Positions 34,364 to 44,990 are shown, counted from the stretch's first letter. The stretch: 64,000 nucleotides of DNA from Caldilineaceae bacterium (GCA_022821545.1 JAJEDJ010000034.1:1-64000); one strand, 5' to 3'. Numbers and translations: made by a program. The notes: a model not told the origin generated them from the sequence alone.

Positions 34364-37072
34364 TCAGGAGCGCAACGACCCGCCAGTCTCCCTCTCGACA
34401 GTGCGGATGATTCGCTGCCTGAGCCGGTTGACCTCTTTCTCCTTCAAGTTGTGGTCCTGGCTCTGGTAGGTTACGCGATACGCCAGCGACTTGCAGCCTG
34501 CCGGCAATGGCTCCCCCCGGTATATGTCGAACAGCTCCACGGAAGTAAGCGCTGGCTCCCCTTCGCGTCCGCCTCCATCTACAATCGCGTCGCGCAAGCG
34601 GCGTTGCGTGACCTCCTCCTTCACGACGAACGCCAGGTCTTCCACCACCGGAGGGTAGACACTGATTGGCGCCATCTGCGAAAGCCGCCAGCTTGGCCGC
34701 ACCAGCGGCGCCACCTTCAGTTCCGCCAGTACCACGCGTTCACCCCCCAGTCCAAATGCGCTTCGGACCTGCGGATGCAGTTCTCCGACGACACCCAGTT
34801 CCTCGTCCTGCAGTGAGACGAGCGCGCACCGGGGTCCGAACAGCGTCTCGCCAACTGCGTCGTCGCCGCCGCTTTCCGGATGGGCGCTGAACAGATACTC
34901 GCTCTGCTGGAAACCGAGCCTCTCCAGGACTGTTTCAACAATTCCCTTCAGGTCGAAGAAATCAAAAAGCTCCGACTCATTTTGCGCCGGTTCCGATGCA
35001 GCGCTGGTTCGATGCGCGTCGCGCAGACCGCGCAGCGCGATGCACAATCTGCGCTCCTCCTCAGGCAGTTTCGTGTCTGAGGTCTCCCCAACGGTATCCC
35101 CGCCCGCCGCAGGCTGCGGTCGATAGGTGCGCCCGATCTCAAAGACGGCCAGCCGGTCCAGGTAGCGCAGGTTGTAAGCCAGGTTTTCAAGCGCGCTCAC
35201 GATCAGATTTCTCCTCATCACGCGGCGCTCCGGTGAGAGTGGATTCGTCAGTGCAACGAAGCGGCTGGGATCGCTTGCCGCGCCCCCGTCTTCGTCGCTC
35301 GACGAACGGCCCCCTCCTGCCCCGGTTAGTCTGGCGTGATTTTCCGGCGTGGTGAGCGTGTGGTTCACCGTATCCTGCAACCCGCATCCAATCAGAATGT
35401 CGCGGATATTCTCCTCCGTCTCCAGCGCGGCGTTGCGCCGCTGGGGAGGCAATACCGTATCGAGGAGCGTTTCGGAGACCTTGTCGTAACCGACCACGCG
35501 CGCGACCTCTTCCGTCAAATCGGCGGGCAAAGACACGTCGAGCCGGTGCCAGGGCGCCGTTGCAGCGATCACCGGTTCGCCTTCAGCGCGGGCCAGCCCG
35601 AACCGGGCGCTTTCAGGAGGATCCTCCGGCAGATCGGGCAACTCTTCAACGTCAAACTCCAGCCGCTGCAGAGCCGAGCTAATCTCCGAGAGAGACAGGT
35701 CCATGCCCAGAAGTCGCTTCACGTCGCTGCGGGAAGTGAAAACTGTGACCTGGGGCTGCCGTACCGGGTAGGTGTCGACGATTCCCGGAACCACCCGGCC
35801 GCCGGCAAACTGCCGCATCAGGTCGGCCGCGCGCCGGGCGGCCAGCTCGTTCAAGGAGGCCGGCACGCCGCGCGTGAAGCGGTGGCTGGCCTCACTGTGC
35901 AGACGCAGCGTTTGCGAGGTACGGCGATTGTTAATGCCGTCGAAAGTGGCCGATTCAAGCAGGATGTTCCTGGTCCCCTCATGCACCTCCGTTTCGCCGC
36001 CCCCCATCACGCCGGCGATGGCAACCGCGCCTGACTTGTCCGCGATGACCAGCATCGAGGGTTCGAGATTGCGCTGTTGACCGTCAAGCGTTTCAAGAAT
36101 CTCGCCTTCCCTGGCGGTGCGCACGATGATGGTTGGCTTGGAGTCGCCGAGCTTCTCGGCCCTGGCCGCGAGCAGATCGTAATCAAATGCGTGCAGCGGC
36201 TGGCCCGTCTCCAGCATGACGTAGTTTGTTACGTCTACGATGTTATTGATGGGCCGCATACCCGCGCTGGACAGCCGCTCCTGCAGCCACTTCGGCGATT
36301 CGCCGACTTCGATTTCGCGCACGACCGTTCCGGTGAAGCGCTGACACAGGTCGGGGTCGTCAATGTAAGCCGACACGTACTCTTGGGCAAGGTCTTCCCC
36401 CTCGGATGCGTCGACGTCTTCAGGCAGGTGGAGAGCGCCGCCGGTCAGGGCCCGCACCTCTCTGGCGACGCCCCACATCGAGAGGCAACGCGCCATGTCA
36501 GGCGTCAAATCAATTTCCAGGATTTCGTCGCCCAGGTAGTCGCGCAGCGGCTTTCCCGTGGGAGCGTCTTCCGGCAGCAGAAGAATGCCTTCGTGTTCTT
36601 CGCTGAGTCCTAGCTCCAGCTCTGAACAGACCATGCCCCGCGACTCGACGCCGCGGATTTTGGCCTTCTTCAGCCTCTTGCGGGGCCGGGGCCGCCTGTC
36701 GCTATAGGCGTCGATAAGCTGCGCGCCCTCGCGCGCAAAGGCGACCTTGAGAACGGGCAGGTCGCCTGCGGAAAGCGAACGCTCCTTATACTGGAAAAGA
36801 TTGGGCGCGCCGGTCACGACCCGTTGAAGTGGCTGCTCCCCGGCGCCATCGAAGCTCTCGTGAGCTACGTCCACGAGGACCAGCCGGTCGGCGTCAGGAT
36901 GTGGAAGAACGGCCGCGACCTGGCCGACCACTATCTTGTCTTCGTCCCACCATTCGCCGGTATTGGTCAGGCTCGCCTCTTCCAGGCCGGCCAGGGTCAA
37001 CCGCTCCGCCAGCTTTGGTGTGGGAACAGGGATGTCTACGTACTCTCGCAGCCAGGACAATGGGACTAGCAT
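34364..37072 (-). CDS. pheT: Phenylalanyl-tRNA synthetase beta subunit
   Basis: A 902-residue Phe[18 protein letters not shown] is the usual start. An EMAP/tRNA-binding domain ([21 protein letters not shown]) follows at about 50-150, then B3/B4 editing, B5, the catalytic-like core and a C-terminal FDX-ACB anticodon-binding domain with [12 protein letters not shown]. It is longer than common forms (about 800). The extra length includes low-complexity insertions, for example a Gly/Ser/Asp-rich stretch near residue 600 and an Ala/Gly/Thr-rich one about 50 residues later. pheS is not in the window, so the alpha subunit is encoded elsewhere, unlike the usual pheST operon. Confidence 0.96.
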   Translation of the reverse strand: MLVPLSWLREYVDIPVPTPKLAERLTLAGLEEASLTNTGEWWDEDKIVVGQVAAVLPHPDADRLVLVDVAHESFDGAGEQPLQRVVTGAPNLFQYKERSLSAGDLPVLKVAFAREGAQLIDAYSDRRPRPRKRLKKAKIRGVESRGMVCSELELGLSEEHEGILLLPEDAPTGKPLRDYLGDEILEIDLTPDMARCLSMWGVAREVRALTGGALHLPEDVDASEGEDLAQEYVSAYIDDPDLCQRFTGTVVREIEVGESPKWLQERLSSAGMRPINNIVDVTNYVMLETGQPLHAFDYDLLAARAEKLGDSKPTIIVRTAREGEILETLDGQQRNLEPSMLVIADKSGAVAIAGVMGGGETEVHEGTRNILLESATFDGINNRRTSQTLRLHSEASHRFTRGVPASLNELAARRAADLMRQFAGGRVVPGIVDTYPVRQPQVTVFTSRSDVKRLLGMDLSLSEISSALQRLEFDVEELPDLPEDPPESARFGLARAEGEPVIAATAPWHRLDVSLPADLTEEVARVVGYDKVSETLLDTVLPPQRRNAALETEENIRDILIGCGLQDTVNHTLTTPENHARLTGAGGGRSSSDEDGGAASDPSRFVALTNPLSPERRVMRRNLIVSALENLAYNLRYLDRLAVFEIGRTYRPQPAAGGDTVGETSDTKLPEEERRLCIALRGLRDAHRTSAASEPAQNESELFDFFDLKGIVETVLERLGFQQSEYLFSAHPESGGDDAVGETLFGPRCALVSLQDEELGVVGELHPQVRSAFGLGGERVVLAELKVAPLVRPSWRLSQMAPISVYPPVVEDLAFVVKEEVTQRRLRDAIVDGGGREGEPALTSVELFDIYRGEPLPAGCKSLAYRVTYQSQDHNLKEKEVNRLRQRIIRTVERETGGSLRS

Positions 37073-37180
37073 ACTCTTTTCTCAACTGACGCAGCGGCAT
37101 CTGGCCGTTGCCAGGCGCCGGTGATGGACGCTGAATTTCCGGTGATTGTAGCAGAAGATGGTGGAAAAGCGCAGATTCTT

Positions 37181-37783
37181 CTAGGCAAGCTGACCGCAAG
37201 CTAAAGCGTTGTAGACGAGATCGTGTGAAAGAGAACGCCAGTGCCCCCAGCAGCGCCGGAAGGAGTCCAAACTCCGCAACTCCTGGGCGACGGCGCCCAG
37301 TTTCTGTGCGGGCACCGTTCGAAAACCTGCGATTTCCTCCGTATCGCTCGGGCTGAACGCCTCGCTCAGACTCTGAAGGTAGAAAATGTAGCTGGCGAAG
37401 GGGATGACAGAATCTTCATCGACAAAGTGACAGTCCAGGACACCCAGGAAACGGCACACCTGGACCTTCTGTCCGGTCTCCTCCGCGATTTCCCGGAAGA
37501 GCGCACTTTCGACCGATTCTCCGCGTTCAATGCGCCCGGTGGGCAGGCGGTAGATCGGTCTCTCGTAACGGTGTTTCGTATGCAGCAGGATTTCACCGTT
37601 GAGCTGCCGGATTGCAAATACGACCTCTCCCCTGCGGTTCGGGTCCGCCTGCCCCCGATAGGAGCGCATGTAGGCGTCCGTTTCGATGCAATGGCGGCGG
37701 CAAAGAGGTTGCCCGTACTTGCTTGCAAGGGCCAGGATTTCCGACTGGTCTATCTGGGGCGCTACGGTTAGCTGTGATGACAT
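37181..37783 (-). CDS. NUDIX hydrolase
   Basis: A 200-residue Nudix pyrophosphatase. The Nudix box reads GRIERGESVESALFREIAEE followed by TG, a full match to G-x5-E-x7-RE-x-x-EE-x-G. Flanking sequence YRLPTGR and FLGVLDCHF is consistent. It hydrolyses a nucleoside diphosphate linked to another group; the substrate is not deducible. It lies about 110 bp downstream of pheT in the same direction. Confidence 0.9.
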   Translation of the reverse strand: MSSQLTVAPQIDQSEILALASKYGQPLCRRHCIETDAYMRSYRGQADPNRRGEVVFAIRQLNGEILLHTKHRYERPIYRLPTGRIERGESVESALFREIAEETGQKVQVCRFLGVLDCHFVDEDSVIPFASYIFYLQSLSEAFSPSDTEEIAGFRTVPAQKLGAVAQELRSLDSFRRCWGHWRSLSHDLVYNALACGQLA

Positions 37784-37853
37784 TGCGGCGCCTAACGCGT
37801 CGAAGATGGTGACTTCCCGATGAGTGCTGCCAGGACCTGAGCGTTGAATCTTG

Positions 37854-37891
37854 TGGAGATCAAACTCTCTCGTGGAGATCTGATGGAGATC
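37854..37891. repeat. Three copies of TGGAGATC
   Basis: TGGAGATC occurs at 37854, 37873 and 37884, in the short gap between the DUF4062-like gene and the Nudix gene. Spacing is irregular (19 and 11 bp). Confidence 0.6.
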
Positions 37892-37909
37892 TAACGATAG
37901 CGGGCAGGG

Positions 37910-38518
37910 TCAGAGTTCGTCGAGATCTTCGGCGATCAGAGACTGGGCCTCGGCGGGATCGAGTATAACGCCGCCGCCTTCGGCCCCACCGGGAACGCCA
38001 ACGCCTCTCACGCCCGACTGGGACTGGGAGACCGAGCTTTCGAGCCCCCTCCGCAGTTTCTGTCTGCTCTGCTGCAACCCTTCAACTTCCATCAACTGCA
38101 ATCCGTAACGATTTTCGGGATGGAGAAGTGTGTCGATAAGGTCCAGGCCAATCTGCTGGCCCAGCTGGCGGCTGTTCTGAAAGGGCTTCCACGGCGCGTG
38201 GGCAATGCGCAGGAACTCCCTTCCCGCCTGCGTCCGCATTCCGTCCAGTTTGTAGGGAATAATGGTCCTTTCAAGGCGGATGGCCAGTTGCCATTCGGCG
38301 CCGAAAGGCGCTGTGATATCCCTTCCAAGCAGAAAGTAGATCCTGTCCACGTTGCTGATCAGTTCAAACAGGGTGTCGTAGTCGACCCCTTCGGCCGGCG
38401 TTCGGCGGATTTCGGCGCCCACCTGCACCGGCAGCTCTGCCAGCGTGCGCCCGACAAGCGCCCTTTCCTGTTCCAGATCTTTGGTTGCGCTTACGAAGAT
38501 GCGAAGTTTCTCAGCCAT
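37910..38518 (-). CDS. DUF4062-like domain protein
   Basis: A 202-residue protein whose N-terminus KLRIFVSATKDLEQERALVG resembles the DUF4062 domain (a TIR-like alpha/beta fold that usually starts IFVSSTxxDLxxER). The next 100 residues (DRIYFLLGRDITAPFGAEWQ) continue an alpha/beta pattern. The C-terminal 60 residues are Gln/Ser/Gly-rich and look disordered. DUF4062 domains are often coupled to NTPase or TPR effector domains; here no such domain is attached. The function is unknown. Family placement is by motif recall and should be treated as moderate. Confidence 0.7.
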   Translation of the reverse strand: MAEKLRIFVSATKDLEQERALVGRTLAELPVQVGAEIRRTPAEGVDYDTLFELISNVDRIYFLLGRDITAPFGAEWQLAIRLERTIIPYKLDGMRTQAGREFLRIAHAPWKPFQNSRQLGQQIGLDLIDTLLHPENRYGLQLMEVEGLQQSRQKLRRGLESSVSQSQSGVRGVGVPGGAEGGGVILDPAEAQSLIAEDLDEL

Positions 38519-38647
38519 AGCGAACGTACTGCAACCTGAGAGGGTCCCGAGGAGATTGATTACTGGCTGTTTCGATTCTCTCGAACTGCCATAACGCTAT
38601 TTTCCACGATCAGGCGCGCAATCGCCAAAATCCGCTATGGTTGACAG

Positions 38648-38679
38648 TAGTTTATGGGCACTCTAGTTTATGGGCACTC
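38648..38679. repeat. 16-bp tandem duplication
   Basis: TAGTTTATGGGCACTC is present twice with no mismatch and no spacer, between the DUF4062-like gene and gmd. Confidence 0.9.
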
Positions 38680-38725
38680 TGAGGGAGTGACAGAAGCCCG
38701 CGACAGGCGACGAGCTTGTAGACGG

Positions 38726-39715
38726 TCAAGCCGAAGACGCGGCGTCCCGCCTCTGCCGGCGCTCCCAGTACGCAAGATCTGCGTCAACCATGAGGCGGGC
38801 CAGCTCGGAAAACGAGACGGTCGGCTCCCATCCGAGCTGGCGCCCGGCCTTGGATGCATCGCCGACAAGAAGGTCCACTTCAGCGGGTCGGTACAAGCTG
38901 TCGTCCTGGACGACGTAAGCCTCCCAGTCCAGGTCGACGTGACTGAAAGACTCTTCGAGGAATTCGCGCACACTGTGCGTTTCGCCGGTGGCTACCACAT
39001 AGTCCTCCGCACTGTCCTGCTGCAACATGAGCCACATTGCCCGCACGTAGTCCCGCGCATAGCCCCAGTCGCGGCGGGAATCCAGGTTGCCCAACCTCAG
39101 CTCATCGGCCAGACCCAGCTTGATGCGCGCCGCGGCGTTGGTGATCTTATGGGTCACGAACTCCAGGCCGCGCCGGGGGCTCTCGTGGTTGAAGAGAATG
39201 CCGGAACAGGCGTAAATGTCGTAGCTCTCCCGGTAGTTGACCGTAATCCAGTGGCCGTAGACCTTCGCCGCGCCGTAGGGGCTGCGGGGATAGAAAGGCG
39301 TTCGTTCGGTCTGGGGGACCTCGCGGACTTTGCCGAACATTTCGCTGCTGCTCGCCTGGTAAAAGCGGATCGAGGGATCCACGATGCGGATGGCGTCAAG
39401 CAGGCGCGTGACGCCCAGTGCGGTGAACTCACCGGTCAGGACCGGCTGCGTAAAGCTGGTCGGGACAAAACTCTGGGCGGCAAGATTGTAGACTTCCTGC
39501 GGCCGGTACGCCTGCAGGATGCTGATCAGGCTCATCTGATCGAGCAAATCGCCCTGGACGATCTCGATTTCGTCCTGAATGTGCCTGATGCGGTCGAAGT
39601 TGATGGTGCTCGTACGGCGGACCATCCCGATGACCTTGTATCCTTGCTTGAGAAGAAGCTCGGCCAGGTAGCTTCCATCCTGTCCGGTTACTCCTGTTAT
39701 CAATGCGGTAGGCAT
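38726..39715 (-). CDS. gmd: GDP-mannose 4,6-dehydratase
   Basis: A 329-residue extended short-chain dehydrogenase. The NADP-binding motif [20 protein letters not shown] is at the N-terminus, then [22 protein letters not shown], the catalytic region SSSEMFG with [10 protein letters not shown] (Tyr-x-x-x-Lys), and FNHESPRRG. It converts GDP-D-mannose into GDP-4-keto-6-deoxy-D-mannose. ATG 39715 (MPTALITG) is the true start; 54 further upstream codons overlap the intergenic space. It is 38 bp downstream of rmd on one transcript. Confidence 0.95.
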   Translation of the reverse strand: MPTALITGVTGQDGSYLAELLLKQGYKVIGMVRRTSTINFDRIRHIQDEIEIVQGDLLDQMSLISILQAYRPQEVYNLAAQSFVPTSFTQPVLTGEFTALGVTRLLDAIRIVDPSIRFYQASSSEMFGKVREVPQTERTPFYPRSPYGAAKVYGHWITVNYRESYDIYACSGILFNHESPRRGLEFVTHKITNAAARIKLGLADELRLGNLDSRRDWGYARDYVRAMWLMLQQDSAEDYVVATGETHSVREFLEESFSHVDLDWEAYVVQDDSLYRPAEVDLLVGDASKAGRQLGWEPTVSFSELARLMVDADLAYWERRQRRDAASSA

Positions 39716-39753
39716 GAACTGTGCTCCTGTGGGCAGCCGCTCCGCCATCTCCC

Positions 39754-40731
39754 TCATCCACCTGGGGACAAGGCGCCGGTTCTTCCCCGCCAGTAACGGA
39801 GGACATCTGTCAGGCTCTCGCGCAGGGAGATGGCGGGAACCCAGTTGGTTGTCCTGTAGAATCTCTCCGGATTGCAAACGATGCGCGGCGCGTCGCTGGG
39901 CCGCAGCCGCTCCGGGTCCTGTTCCACACTGATCGGAACGCTGCTCAGACCGAGCAGAATATCCAGCAGCGCCTGGACAGGGACCGCTGAACCGGCGCCG
40001 ACGTTGTACACGCCGCCGGCCTCTCCATGTTGAAGGGCAAGCCAGTAGGCGCGGACCATGTCTCGGACGTCGGTGTAGTCGCGTTCGGCTTCCAGGTTCC
40101 CCACTTTGAGGACAGGCGCCAGCAGACCTCCTTCTATTTCGGAGATCTGTCGCGCAAAAGCGCTGGCGACGAAACTGTCGGACTGTCCCGGTCCGATATG
40201 GTTGAAGCTTCGAACGCGCACCGTGGCAAGTCCATAGTTGAACCAGTACTGCTGCGCCATCAGGTCCTGCGCGACCTTGCTTATGCCGTAGGGAGAGTTG
40301 GGGCGCAAGGGTGTCTCTTCGTCAACCGGTAGGTCGTCAGGCCTGATCAGGCCGTAGACCTCTGAAGAGGCGACGACGAGTACGCGGGCGTCGGGAGTGT
40401 GGCGCCGCATCGCCTCCAGCAAGTTCAGCTGGCAGCTGATGTTCAGTTCATACGCTGCCCACGGCTGGTCCCAACTGGCGCGGACGTCGCTCCAGGCGGC
40501 GAGATGAAAGACATACTGCGGCTTGACGCTCCTGACTACCTGGTCGGCCCATGAGGAATTGCGCAGGTCCCCCTTATGCAGACACAGCCGGTCACGCATC
40601 TCCTGAATTCGACCGTCGGCGCGATGGACAGTGCCGTGGATTTCCACGGGCTGGTTGAAACTGTCGGACAATAGGTAGCCCGCCAGGGCTGAACCCACAA
40701 AACCGGAGATTCCGGTGATCAAGACGCGCAC
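39754..40731 (-). CDS. rmd: GDP-6-deoxy-4-keto-D-mannose reductase (Rmd type)
   Basis: A 325-residue extended SDR. NAD(P) motif [19 protein letters not shown], then [25 protein letters not shown] and [11 protein letters not shown] (Tyr-x-x-x-Lys), and [11 protein letters not shown]. In a pair with Gmd this would reduce the 4-keto group to give GDP-D-rhamnose, a sugar donor for surface glycans. GDP-L-fucose synthase is the alternative, but the residues following YG fit Rmd better. This call relies on neighbourhood and recall of the family. Confidence 0.85.
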   Translation of the reverse strand: MRVLITGISGFVGSALAGYLLSDSFNQPVEIHGTVHRADGRIQEMRDRLCLHKGDLRNSSWADQVVRSVKPQYVFHLAAWSDVRASWDQPWAAYELNISCQLNLLEAMRRHTPDARVLVVASSEVYGLIRPDDLPVDEETPLRPNSPYGISKVAQDLMAQQYWFNYGLATVRVRSFNHIGPGQSDSFVASAFARQISEIEGGLLAPVLKVGNLEAERDYTDVRDMVRAYWLALQHGEAGGVYNVGAGSAVPVQALLDILLGLSSVPISVEQDPERLRPSDAPRIVCNPERFYRTTNWVPAISLRESLTDVLRYWRGRTGALSPGG

Positions 40732-40896
40732 GAACTCTTCCTTTCCTCAAAAGGCAATTATAGCAGACGCAGTCAACGCAGCGCGAACCGCGGCCGGGAA
40801 TGCCTGCATCCCGGAACTGGAGGATCCCCCCCAAAAGGTAAGGTGAATTCCAGAATATATCATAATATCTCATCCTGCGTCATAGCTTGTCATAAT

Positions 40897-40912
40897 GTGT
40901 CAACAAAGTGTC
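40897..40912. repeat. Direct repeat copy 1, GTGTCAACAAAGTGTC
   Basis: It matches 41073-41088 except one base. Each copy contains two GTGTC half-sites 11 bp apart, about one helical turn. Confidence 0.75.
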
Positions 40913-40984
40913 AAAATCCTTCGCCGCACTCTCGATTGATCCACTGAAAATCAAGGGGTTTTGCCCCCGAAAATTTTTTTTATC

Positions 40985-41014
40985 CTGCCAAAATCTGCCA
41001 AAATCTGCCAAATT
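40985..41014. repeat. 10-bp tandem repeat, three copies
   Basis: CTGCCAAAAT occurs twice perfectly, and a third copy (CTGCCAAATT) differs by one base. Confidence 0.85.
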
Positions 41015-41072
41015 CCAATGATTCTCTCTCTGCTTGAACCGCTAGACGGAACGGGGAAGACCCCGACCACAC

Positions 41073-41088
41073 GTGTCAATAAAGTGTC
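41073..41088. repeat. Direct repeat copy 2, GTGTCAATAAAGTGTC
   Basis: Second copy of the element at 40897, 176 bp away, with a single C-to-T difference. Confidence 0.75.
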
Positions 41089-41260
41089 TAAACCCGTCAG
41101 AACGGTTCACCGTCTTCACGATAGAACCGTCAAATGAAGCGGGGCCCGCGGTGCAATTCGAGGCTTCTGCAATTCAAGGCATCGTAGTTACCTTCATCTC
41201 TTGAGGTGATATACTCTTGTTCACGGGACTGGCGCATGCAGCGACCGCTGAGGGATTACG

Positions 41261-42475
41261 ATGAATAGTCCGCAAACGAATCGACCGACACTTGTCTCCG
41301 GACTGGACTGCGCCGGCTTGTCGCGAAAACTTGCAGTCGGCGCCCTCCTTCTCTCTCTGGCCGTCCTGCTGGTCGCTTGCACGCGCGAGGCGAGGCTGTA
41401 CGACCATCTGGACGCGAACCGGCCTATGCTGTTCGTCCCCGCATCCAATGATGACAGCGTCAAGGAATTTGAAATCGTGGCTGGGACGCCTGCACGCGCG
41501 ATTGCAGAGAATCTGGCGGCGGCCGGGCTGGTCCTCGACGCCGAACTGTTTGAAGCTTACGTGAGGTCGATTGGCCGGGCACAGGAGTTGAAAGCGGGAA
41601 CGTTCCTGCTGCGTGCCGGCATGACGCCGGTGCAGATCGCTGAAGCCCTGCTGGCCGCGCAAGCCCCGGGCGTCCCCGTCACGATTCGCGAGGGCTGGCG
41701 CTTCGAGCAGGTCGCCGACGCCCTCGAGCAGGAGGGCGTCGTTTCAGGGGAGGACTACCGGCGCACGGCGCAGACGCCCGACCTCGAGGCGCTGAGCAAG
41801 TTGGCCCCCTCCAATGCGGCCACCGGGCCCGGCGTCGATCCGCCCGCCTGCTGTGAAGTCAAAATAGACCGTTGGCCCTTTCTGGAAGCGCTGCCCCCGG
41901 GCGCCACCCTTGAAGGCTTCCTTTTTCCCGCGACCTACGATCTGCCGGCTGTGGAGCCGTCAGCCGCCGAGCTGATAGCGCGTCAGTTGGATGCCTTTGC
42001 GGTTCGCATCATGCCGTTGTACCAGAAGGCCGAAGCCGATGGCGATGCCCCGTTTGGCCTCTACGAACTCCTGATCCTGGCCAGTATCGTCGAAAGGGAG
42101 GCGGTGGTGCCAGAGGAACGGCCAACCATCGCGGGTGTCCTCTACAACCGGCTGACCAGCGACATGCTGCTTGAAATCGACGCTACCGTTCAGTATGCAA
42201 TGGGCTACCAGCCCCAAAGTGGTCAGTGGTGGAAGACTCCCGTCTTCCTGGAAGAATACCAGGGCGTCCACAGTCCCTACAATACATATCTGCATAAAGG
42301 GTTGCCGCCCGGACCGATTTCAAGTCCTGGCGAGGAGTCCTTTCGGGCCGTGCTGTACCCTGAACGGCATGGATACCTCTACTACGTTGCGGATGCTGAC
42401 GGCAGCGGCGCTCACGTCTTCGCGCAGACCTACTCGGAGCACTTGGAGAATGTCCAGCGCTATATGAACCGGTAA
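41261..42475 (+). CDS. mltG: MltG-like endolytic peptidoglycan transglycosylase
   Basis: A 404-residue YceG/MltG family protein, thought to cut nascent glycan strands and stop their elongation. Residues 25-40 form a hydrophobic segment ending in LLVAC, so it may be a lipoprotein; most MltG have a plain transmembrane anchor. A LysM-like part (about 68-135) precedes the catalytic domain. The motif [14 protein letters not shown] carries the catalytic Glu (278 or 280), followed by [21 protein letters not shown] and [17 protein letters not shown] Pro/Cys insertion (PPACCEV, about 194-200) is unusual. Confidence 0.93.
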   Translation: MNSPQTNRPTLVSGLDCAGLSRKLAVGALLLSLAVLLVACTREARLYDHLDANRPMLFVPASNDDSVKEFEIVAGTPARAIAENLAAAGLVLDAELFEAYVRSIGRAQELKAGTFLLRAGMTPVQIAEALLAAQAPGVPVTIREGWRFEQVADALEQEGVVSGEDYRRTAQTPDLEALSKLAPSNAATGPGVDPPACCEVKIDRWPFLEALPPGATLEGFLFPATYDLPAVEPSAAELIARQLDAFAVRIMPLYQKAEADGDAPFGLYELLILASIVEREAVVPEERPTIAGVLYNRLTSDMLLEIDATVQYAMGYQPQSGQWWKTPVFLEEYQGVHSPYNTYLHKGLPPGPISSPGEESFRAVLYPERHGYLYYVADADGSGAHVFAQTYSEHLENVQRYMNR

Positions 42476-42544
42476 CAGTCTCCGTAAACTGGAATCCCCT
42501 GCCTGCGTCCCGCCGTCCGGCCTTCAACGCCTGGACCCAAACAG

Positions 42545-42573
42545 TTGACACCGGCGATTGGATTCCCTAGAAT
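42545..42573 (+). promoter_or_regulatory. Sigma-70-type promoter of tRNA-Leu
   Basis: TTGACA at 42545-42550 and TAGAAT at 42568-42573 are separated by exactly 17 bp. The -10 ends 8 bp before the mature tRNA 5' end, so the primary transcript would start at or very near it. Confidence 0.8.
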
Positions 42574-42581
42574 TGACCTGG

Positions 42582-42664
<83 letters not shown>

Positions 42665-42929
42665 CCTTCCCTCGCTCTCCGCAAACGCACACTTCCTTCT
42701 GGAGAGACAGCCCGGCGCCGTTAGCCGTCCTAAGCAAGTGCAATAGGTCGACAGATTTGACAATCAGTCCCCTCTGAACGAAACTAGGCGCACTTCCCCC
42801 AGATAGCAGTCCAATTCAGATTGGCGCATTGCATCTGACATTGGTTGGCGGTGCCGTGCGCATGGCGTGCTGCAATCCGCCGCTGTCACTTCCAATCTTT
42901 TTTCCACAACTCCATAGGAGGGAAATTCA

Positions 42930-44990
42930 GTGAAGCAGACCAGACTGATCGCGAGTTTATTCCTGATTCTTGGCCTTGTTCTGGCAGGCTGCGGCGGCGG
43001 TCAGCCGCAAGAGGCAGAGATGGCCGAAGAACCGGCGATGGAAGAAGAGGCCGCGTCCGAAGACGACTCCATGGCCGATGAGGGCATGATGGGCGAATTC
43101 ACCGGCCAGGTTGTCCAGTACAACACCATCGCCGAATATGAGGCGGCCACGGGCAACGAAATCACCACGTTCCAGCAGTCGCCTATACTGGATGCTATGG
43201 TTGCCGACGGCAGTCTGCCCCCGGTTGAAGAGCGCCTGCCGGATGAGCCCCTGGTGATGCAGCCGGCCGACCAGATCGGCGAGTACGGCGGCACCATGCG
43301 CAATACCCACGAGGGCAACTTCGACTTCCTCGAGGACCTGCTGCGCGAGTTCCCGCACGTCTACGGCTCCAACATGCAGGGCGTCCTGCCCAACGTGTTT
43401 ATGAACGCCGAGACCAGCGCCGACGGTCTTTCGACGACCTTCACCATCCGCCCCGGCATCAAGTGGTCTGACGGCCATCCCTTCGGCGCCGACGACTTCG
43501 TATTCTGGTACGAAGCGATCGCGGCGAACGAAGAGCTGAACCCCAACGGCGTCAACAACATGAAGGTTGGCGGCGAAATGGGTACGGTCACCAAGGTCGA
43601 CGAGAACACGATCGTGATGCAATTCAAGGCGCCCTACGGTGTGTTGCTTGAACGCCTCAACCGCTGGCGTCCCATGCCGTATGCCCCCGCCCACTATCTG
43701 AAACAGTTCCATCCCGACTATACCGACCCGGACGATGTCAATGCGCTGGCCGAAGAGAGAGGTTTCTCCAACTGGGTCGAGCTGTTCCAGGCAGAGCACG
43801 ACTGGTACGGCAATCCCGACGAACCCACGATCTTCGCCTGGAAAGCCGTTACCCGCGGCGCCAGTGTTCCCGTTCAGGAGCTGGAAAGGAACCCGTACTA
43901 CTGGAAGATCGACACCGCCGGCAACCAGTTGCCCTATGTAGACCACATCAACAGGCCCAACCTCGGTGACCGCGAAGCGATTCTGCTCGACGTTATCGCC
44001 GGCCAGACCGACTACATGAACCCGTATACGCTCGGTTACCTCACCAACTACCCGGTCCTCAAGCAGAACGAAGAGAGCGGCGGCTACAGGGTGCTGCCTC
44101 AGTTCGGCTGGTCGGACGTGCTGGGCGTGGTAACGTTCAACATGTCGATTGACGACGACGTTCTGCGAGAGCTGTTCCGCAACAAGGAGTTCCGCGTTGC
44201 CCTGTCGATCGGTTACGACCGCGACAGGATCAACGAGGTCGTCTTCAACGGCCTTTACAAGCCTTCGCAGGTTGCGCCGCCCGACGCATCCGTCTATAAC
44301 GGCGCCGACCCCGGCTTCAAGCTGCACACCGAACACGATCCGGATCGCGCAAATGAGATCCTGGATGGCTTGGGCCTGACCTGGAACGATGACCAGAGCC
44401 AGCGCCTGCTGCCCGATGGTCGACCCTTTGAGCTTTCCGCCCAGGTCCACACCGGCTGGGTGCAGCAGGTTCCCATCGCCGAGCTGATCGCACAGGGCTG
44501 GGAAGACATCGGCCTCAAGACGACCATCGTTCCCCTGGATGGACGCCTGCATACTGAGCGCCGGCTCGCGGGAGACTACGAGCTGCAGGTACGCCCCGTC
44601 AACTGGGCCGGCCAGGCCCCCATCATCGGCGCCATGCGCGGCGAACCGATGCCTATCAGCAATAGCTGGCTCGTGAACCCGCCGTGGGCGCAGTATGTCA
44701 TGTCCGGTGGCGCTGAGGGCGAGGAACCCCCGGACGGCGTCAAGCGGCTCTACGAGATCTTCGAGGAGTTCATCGCCGAACCGGACGCCCAGAAACGCTT
44801 CGACCTGGAAACTGAAATGTACAAGATTCACCAGGACAACCTGTGGGTCATCGGCTCGATCAAGCAGCCTGGAGACCTCGAAGCGGTCTGGTACGCGGTC
44901 TTCTCGGACCGCATGTACAACATCCCCAACCCGGTGGCCCCCGAGTGGTACTACGCCGCTCCCGAAACCTGGGCCTACCGCTCCGAATAA
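42930..44990 (+). CDS. Oligopeptide-type ABC transporter substrate-binding lipoprotein, cassette C
   Basis: A 686-residue SBP family 5 protein. The signal MKQTRLIASLFLILGLVLAGC ends at lipobox Cys21, followed by an unusually acidic Glu/Ala/Met linker (about 25-50). The family core includes TTFTIRPGIKWSDGHPFGADDFVFWYEAI and VALSIGYDRDRINEVVFNGL. GTG 42930 is preceded by TAGGAGGG. The substrate may be a peptide, oligosaccharide or opine; this large size class is often seen for oligosaccharides. A hairpin and the permease-ATPase genes follow. Confidence 0.93.
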   Translation: MKQTRLIASLFLILGLVLAGCGGGQPQEAEMAEEPAMEEEAASEDDSMADEGMMGEFTGQVVQYNTIAEYEAATGNEITTFQQSPILDAMVADGSLPPVEERLPDEPLVMQPADQIGEYGGTMRNTHEGNFDFLEDLLREFPHVYGSNMQGVLPNVFMNAETSADGLSTTFTIRPGIKWSDGHPFGADDFVFWYEAIAANEELNPNGVNNMKVGGEMGTVTKVDENTIVMQFKAPYGVLLERLNRWRPMPYAPAHYLKQFHPDYTDPDDVNALAEERGFSNWVELFQAEHDWYGNPDEPTIFAWKAVTRGASVPVQELERNPYYWKIDTAGNQLPYVDHINRPNLGDREAILLDVIAGQTDYMNPYTLGYLTNYPVLKQNEESGGYRVLPQFGWSDVLGVVTFNMSIDDDVLRELFRNKEFRVALSIGYDRDRINEVVFNGLYKPSQVAPPDASVYNGADPGFKLHTEHDPDRANEILDGLGLTWNDDQSQRLLPDGRPFELSAQVHTGWVQQVPIAELIAQGWEDIGLKTTIVPLDGRLHTERRLAGDYELQVRPVNWAGQAPIIGAMRGEPMPISNSWLVNPPWAQYVMSGGAEGEEPPDGVKRLYEIFEEFIAEPDAQKRFDLETEMYKIHQDNLWVIGSIKQPGDLEAVWYAVFSDRMYNIPNPVAPEWYYAAPETWAYRSE

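Larger units (their letters stand above)
40732..41260. other. Divergent 529-bp intergenic region, A+T-rich, with repeats
   Basis: No gene is seen. The region is visibly richer in A+T than its surroundings. It holds an imperfect 16-bp direct repeat (40897 and 41073), a three-copy 10-bp repeat (40985-41014), a short GGGG/CCCC stem followed by eight T (about 40956-40981), and a stretch of AATATATCATAATATC near 40854. It must contain the promoters of rmd (-) and mltG (+). Confidence 0.7.

Noticed and set aside
40956-40982. GGGG-TTTTG-CCCC followed by TTTTTTTT as an intrinsic terminator
   Set aside because: The stem is only 4-5 bp and no plus-strand gene ends upstream (rmd reads away on the minus strand); probably part of the A+T-rich control region.
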